A stretch of DNA of 64,000 nucleotides from DASUAL01 sp035763805 (GTDB taxonomy: Bacteria > Gemmatimonadota > Gemmatimonadetes > Gemmatimonadales > GWC2-71-9), in NCBI GenBank assembly GCA_035763805.1, contig DASUAL010000054.1, positions 1 through 64,000 on the forward strand. Direction: 5' to 3'. This document shows positions 60,550 through 64,000 of this stretch, piece by piece. Made by a program: the position numbers and the translations under genes. The notes below the pieces were generated by a model. It did not search any database, was not told the origin of the DNA, and saw nothing but the letters and a program-made list of their open reading frames with translations. How positions within the stretch are numbered: the stretch's first letter is position 1; every line of letters starts with the position of its first letter.

Positions 60550-61350
60550 GTGCTCATCGACGTCCACGCCCACTTCTACCATGACCGCGCCCCGCGCGCC
60601 GACTGGCGCGAGCGCAACGTGAGCCGGCTCCGCGCGGGGGAGCGGATCGGCATCTCGATCCACGTCGCGTCGGTGCTGGGCAGCTGGGGCCGCACGTCGC
60701 CCGTCTACTTCCCGTCGCCCGCCGACGTGCAGCTCGGCAACGATGCGTTGCGGGCCCTCTCGCGCGAGCACCCGCACCGAATCCGCGGCTACGTCACCGT
60801 GAACCCGAACTATACCGCGCACGCCGTCGGCGAGATCGCGCGCTGCCTCGGTGCGGGGATGGTCGGGATCAAGCTCGCCGCGAGCCGCCGCGCGAACGAC
60901 CCCTTGCTCGATCCCATCTGTGAGGTCGCGCGCGACCGGGGCGTGCCGGTCCTGCACCATGTCTGGCAGCACCGGCGGCGCGACTGGCCGGGACAAGAGG
61001 CCTCGGACGCGCTCGAGCTCGCCGCGCTCGCCGGCCGGCACCCCCGGGTGCGGTTCATCCTCGCGCACATCGGTGGCGGCGGCGATTGGCGGCACTCGCT
61101 CGCTGCCCTGGGCGGCGCCCCCAACGTGTACGTGGACCTCTCTGGGAGCGGCGTGGACGGCGGGATGCTCGAGAGCTGCCTCATGGCGGTTGGCGTCGGG
61201 CGCCTGCTCTGGGGGACGGACCTCACGATGGATACGGGGTGGGCGAAGCTGCGCTACCTGGAGCGGCTGCTGTCGCGCGCAGACCTCGAGCGTGTGAAAT
61301 GGAAGAACGCCGCCACGGTGTTCCCGCCGGGCGCGTTCCCCTCCGACTAA
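60550..61350 (+). CDS. Amidohydrolase family protein (COG2159-like)
   Basis: The 266-residue TIM-barrel protein starts IDVHAHFYHD with the HxH metal motif, has VGIKLAASRR, HHVWQHRR, ILAHIGGGGDW with metal His, and WGTDLTMDTGW with the catalytic Asp. Family: 2-pyrone-4,6-dicarboxylate/ACMSD-like hydrolases and decarboxylases. GTG start. First gene of a coupled operon with a second amidohydrolase, an aldolase and an oxidase; likely catabolic. Confidence 0.85.
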   Translation: MLIDVHAHFYHDRAPRADWRERNVSRLRAGERIGISIHVASVLGSWGRTSPVYFPSPADVQLGNDALRALSREHPHRIRGYVTVNPNYTAHAVGEIARCLGAGMVGIKLAASRRANDPLLDPICEVARDRGVPVLHHVWQHRRRDWPGQEASDALELAALAGRHPRVRFILAHIGGGGDWRHSLAALGGAPNVYVDLSGSGVDGGMLESCLMAVGVGRLLWGTDLTMDTGWAKLRYLERLLSRADLERVKWKNAATVFPPGAFPSD

Positions 61351-62123
61351 TGCGCCTCGACGTCAACGTGTTTCTCGGTGCCTACCCGTACGCTCGCGTG
61401 CCGGGGACCTCTTTCGAGGCTCTGCTCAAAGCGATGGACCGTGCGGGCATCGACGAGGCATGGGTGAGCCATCTGCCGAGCATCTTCTGGCGCGCGCCGA
61501 CCGACGGAAACGCGTGGCTGTACGAAGTCGCCGCCGGCGACGAGCGGCTCAAGCCGGTGCCGGCGGTGCACCCCGGCCTCAAGGGCTGGGAGGACGCGCT
61601 CGGCGAGGCGGCCGACCGCGGCGCGCCGGTGGTGCGGTGCGATCCGACGTACTACGGGCTGGATCCGGCGGGACCCGAAATGCGCGTGGTGGCCGCCGCG
61701 TGCGGCGCCGCACGGCTGCCGCTGCTGCTGGCGGTTCGGCTCGAGGACGCGCGCCAGCGCCACCCGCTCGATCACGCTGCCGAGCTGCCCGCGGCCGCGG
61801 TGCGGGCGCTCGTGCGCAGCGACGAAGACGTGCGCCTCGTCGTCACCCAGGCCGATCGCGGATTTATCGAAGAAGTGCACTTCGGCTCGACTCCCGAGGA
61901 GGCGGCGCGCGTCTGGTGGGACATCTCCTGGATCTGGGGGCCTCCGGAGGATCACCTCGAAACGCTGCTCGGCACGATCGGGGTGGACCGGTTCGTGTTC
62001 GGAACAGGGCAGCCGCTGCGGATTCCGGAGGCGGCCGTTGCGAAGCTCGACCTCCTGGATCTCGCGCGGGAGCAGCGGGCGGCAATCGAGTCCGGCAACG
62101 CTCGCGAAGGACTGACCTCCTGA
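61350..62123 (+). CDS. Second amidohydrolase-like TIM-barrel protein
   Basis: The 257-residue protein (MRLDVNVFLGAYPYARVPGT) shows the amidohydrolase barrel pattern of its neighbour but lacks the HxH metal motif at strand 1 (DVNVFLG instead of DVHAH); later VRCDPTYYGLDP and FGTGQPLRIPEAA replace the usual metal/Asp motifs. Probably a non-metal or degenerate homologue and a partner of the preceding protein. Start shares one base with the preceding stop. Confidence 0.72.
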   Translation: MRLDVNVFLGAYPYARVPGTSFEALLKAMDRAGIDEAWVSHLPSIFWRAPTDGNAWLYEVAAGDERLKPVPAVHPGLKGWEDALGEAADRGAPVVRCDPTYYGLDPAGPEMRVVAAACGAARLPLLLAVRLEDARQRHPLDHAAELPAAAVRALVRSDEDVRLVVTQADRGFIEEVHFGSTPEEAARVWWDISWIWGPPEDHLETLLGTIGVDRFVFGTGQPLRIPEAAVAKLDLLDLAREQRAAIESGNAREGLTS

Positions 62124-63028
62124 CCGCCCGACCGCCCGACCGCCTGGCTGCCCGCCTCGAGTGGGGGCTCATCCCTGCGGTCCCGGTTCCGTTCCGCGGC
62201 CGGGCCATCGCTGAGGACGCGCAGCGCGCCTATGCGGCCTGGATGGCCGGCCACCAGGTGGCCGGCGTCGCTGTGTGGGCCCATACGGGACGGGGGCCGC
62301 ATCTGTCGGCGGAGCAACGCCGGCAGGTGCTCGCGGTTTGGCGCGCGGCGCTGCCGATGAGCGTCATCGTTGCGGGCGCGAACAGTCTCGACATGGCGCG
62401 CGATGCGCAAGCCGGAGGCGCGGACGCGCTGCTCGCGTTCCCGCGGGCCGAGGATCCTGTCGGGTATCACCAAGCCCTGGGCCGCGAGTTGCCGGTGATC
62501 GCGTTTTACCTGTATGAGGCTGCCGGCGGCGTCGCGTACGACAACGAAACCCTGCACGCAATCCTGAAGCTCCCCGCCGTCATCGGCATCAAGGTCGCGA
62601 CGCTCGACTCGGTCATGACGTTCCAACGGATCGCGGGGCTCATGCGCGATCATCCGGGGAAACTACTCATCACGGGAGAGGACCGCTTCCTCGGTTACTC
62701 CCTGACGATGGGGGCGCGGGCGGCCATCGTGGGCCTGGGGGCCGCGCTCACGGATCTTCAGGTCGCCATGCTCGAGGCGTTCCGACGGGGGAACTTCGCG
62801 AGGTTCGTCCGGCTGGCGGGAGTGTGTGATCGGTTTGCGGCGGCCACGTTTGCCGCCCCGGTCGACGGGTATGTGCAGCGCATGCTCTGGGCGCTCGCCG
62901 CCGATGGGGTGCTTCCCGTGGACGCTTGCGACGATCCCTGGGCGCCGCCGCTCGATCCGGGCGAGCGCGAGCGCGTGAGCCGCGCGCTGTCCGCGGCACG
63001 TGCGCCGAGCGCACCGCCGCCGCCGTGA
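62120..63028 (+). CDS. Dihydrodipicolinate synthase family aldolase/lyase
   Basis: The 302-residue protein has the DHDPS barrel with the Schiff-base Lys in VIGIKVATLDS and Tyr in FYLYEAAGG (the usual YNxPxRTG is changed to YEAAGGVA). No ATG, GTG or TTG lies in frame near the expected N-terminus; CTG 62120, overlapping the preceding stop with AAGGA upstream, is the best start. The first residues are encoded by GACCGCCC tandem units (62121-62146). Family members split or form keto-acid sugars; substrate unknown. Confidence 0.78.
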   Translation: MTARPPDRLAARLEWGLIPAVPVPFRGRAIAEDAQRAYAAWMAGHQVAGVAVWAHTGRGPHLSAEQRRQVLAVWRAALPMSVIVAGANSLDMARDAQAGGADALLAFPRAEDPVGYHQALGRELPVIAFYLYEAAGGVAYDNETLHAILKLPAVIGIKVATLDSVMTFQRIAGLMRDHPGKLLITGEDRFLGYSLTMGARAAIVGLGAALTDLQVAMLEAFRRGNFARFVRLAGVCDRFAAATFAAPVDGYVQRMLWALAADGVLPVDACDDPWAPPLDPGERERVSRALSAARAPSAPPPP

Positions 63029-64000
63029 CGGCGATTCCGCGGCGGGCGTTCGTCGGTTCCTGCGCCGCAAATGTTGCGGCGGCGGTGCTTCCTCGAAAAG
63101 GGGTGCTCTTCACGATGACGCAGAAACCGCACGTGATCGTGGTGGGGGCCGGGGCGTTCGGCGGCTGGACGGCCCTCGAGCTCCTGCGGCGCGGCGCGCG
63201 CGTCACGCTGCTCGACGCCTGGGGGCCGGGCAACTCCCGCGCGAGCTCCGGCGGCGAGACACGCGTGATCCGCGGTACCTACGGCCCCCGACCCATCTAC
63301 ACGCAGCTCACGGCGCGGGCGCTGGCGCTCTGGAAGGAGCACGAGCGGCGCTGGCGCCGCTCGCTGTACTACCCGATCGGCGTGCTGTGGCTGGTGGGTG
63401 CCGACGACCGGTACGAACGGGCCGCGCTGCCCGTTCTGCGGGGCGCTGGACTCGCGTTCGAGGAGCTCGCCGTGGCCGAGGTGGCGCGGCGCTACCCGCA
63501 GATCCACCTCGAGGGCGTTCGCTGGGCCATCTACGAGCGGGACGCCGGCTATCTCTTGGCGCGGCTCGCCTGCGAGATTGTGCTCGAGGGGTTTCTCGCT
63601 GAAGGCGGCGAGTACCGCCAGCTGGCGGTGCGGCCGGGGAGTGTGGGCGGCAGGCAGCTGCGCGGGGTCACGCTGTCGGACGGCAGCACGCGCTCGGGGG
63701 ACGCCTACGTCTTCGCGTGCGGGCCGTGGCTGGGCCGGCTGTTCCCCGATGTCATCGGGCAACGCGTGACGCCGACTCGCCAAGAGGTGTTCTTCTTCGG
63801 CACCCCGGCGGGAGACGAGCGCTTCGGCGAGGACGCGCTGCCGGTCTGGGCGGACCACGGCGGGAGCGGGGGGGATGCCCGCTTCATGTACGGCATCCCG
63901 GGAAACCGCTGGCGCGGCTTCAAGGTCGCCGACGACAGCCGCGGGCCGGTGTTTGATCCGACGGCGGGCGATCGCGTCGCCACCTCCGAGGGTCTGGCGG
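63025..64000 (+). CDS. FAD-dependent oxidoreductase, probably Tat-exported (partial)
   Basis: The frame is open to the right edge. After VIVVGAGAFGGWTALELLRRG (Rossmann GxGxxG) and SSGGETRVIRG it resembles sarcosine oxidase/DAO-type enzymes. ATG 63115 (MTQKPH) would start at the Rossmann fold, but GTG 63025 overlaps the aldolase stop (GTGA) and adds PRRAFVGSCAANVAAAVLP, a twin-arginine-like signal. Export via Tat would put this flavoprotein in the periplasm. Amine or amino-acid substrates are likely but unproven. Confidence 0.8.
   Translation, partial: MTAIPRRAFVGSCAANVAAAVLPRKGVLFTMTQKPHVIVVGAGAFGGWTALELLRRGARVTLLDAWGPGNSRASSGGETRVIRGTYGPRPIYTQLTARALALWKEHERRWRRSLYYPIGVLWLVGADDRYERAALPVLRGAGLAFEELAVAEVARRYPQIHLEGVRWAIYERDAGYLLARLACEIVLEGFLAEGGEYRQLAVRPGSVGGRQLRGVTLSDGSTRSGDAYVFACGPWLGRLFPDVIGQRVTPTRQEVFFFGTPAGDERFGEDALPVWADHGGSGGDARFMYGIPGNRWRGFKVADDSRGPVFDPTAGDRVATSEGLA

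Overview
The window is GC-rich, densely coding bacterial chromosome. Many genes are joined by 4-base ATGA/GTGA overlaps and non-ATG starts are common. Gene content (PQQ biosynthesis, PIG-L deacetylase, M1 peptidase, large metal-dependent amidohydrolases, FHA and Ser/Thr-kinase signalling, many G-rich short tandem repeats) fits an uncultured soil-type lineage, most likely Gemmatimonadota or a neighbour. That assignment is inference from gene content; no rRNA or tRNA gene was seen.

Layout. 0-12 kb is largely core metabolism: the tail of transhydrogenase PntB, a cation/proton antiporter-rhodanese protein interrupted by an in-frame UGA, an M1 peptidase, a VOC protein, OsmC, a Cys/Met-metabolism PLP enzyme, a GIY-YIG protein, SURF1, an XRE-like protein, rpsU-csp, a decayed PD40 pseudogene, a DEAD-box helicase and citrate synthase. 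12-21 kb holds a phosphoribosyltransferase-like protein, a four-helix-bundle (23S IVP-like) gene between perfect inverted repeats, an acyl-CoA dehydrogenase, a rhomboid, a scramblase-like protein, an amidohydrolase and a PIG-L protein. 21-30 kb holds a complete iron/thiamine-type ABC importer, an MFS transporter, a phosphodiesterase and an ABC exporter. 29.5-38.8 kb is a signalling block: a tandem pseudokinase-kinase, a small DRR-repeat protein, a double-FHA transmembrane trypsin-like protease, a hybrid histidine kinase and phosphoglucose isomerase. 38.9-49.4 kb is glycan-related: GH38 mannosidase, esterase, a peptide-type ABC importer without ATPases, a GHMP kinase and a heparinase II/III-like protein.

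49.5-59.7 kb ends in a PQQ locus. A histidine kinase and a sigma-54 activator sit directly upstream of pqqA. The 209-base gap contains paired inverted TGGGTG/CACCCA sites and a GG-N10-GC sigma-54 promoter. pqqA is followed by a strong terminator, then pqqB-C-D. A divergent Fur/PerR-family gene separates pqqD from pqqE, and an ABC exporter is coupled to pqqE. The last 4 kb is a coupled catabolic operon: two amidohydrolases, a DHDPS-family aldolase and a probable Tat-exported FAD oxidoreductase cut by the window edge.

The strongest leads are: (1) the UGA inside the rhodanese active-site loop of the antiporter, with the domain continuing in frame and a SECIS-like hairpin at the expected distance, a candidate selenoprotein; (2) the apparent sigma-54/two-component control of PQQ synthesis; (3) a family of dispersed inverted repeats built from 7-10-base units, found between and inside genes. 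No gene-free stretch exceeds about 300 bases.
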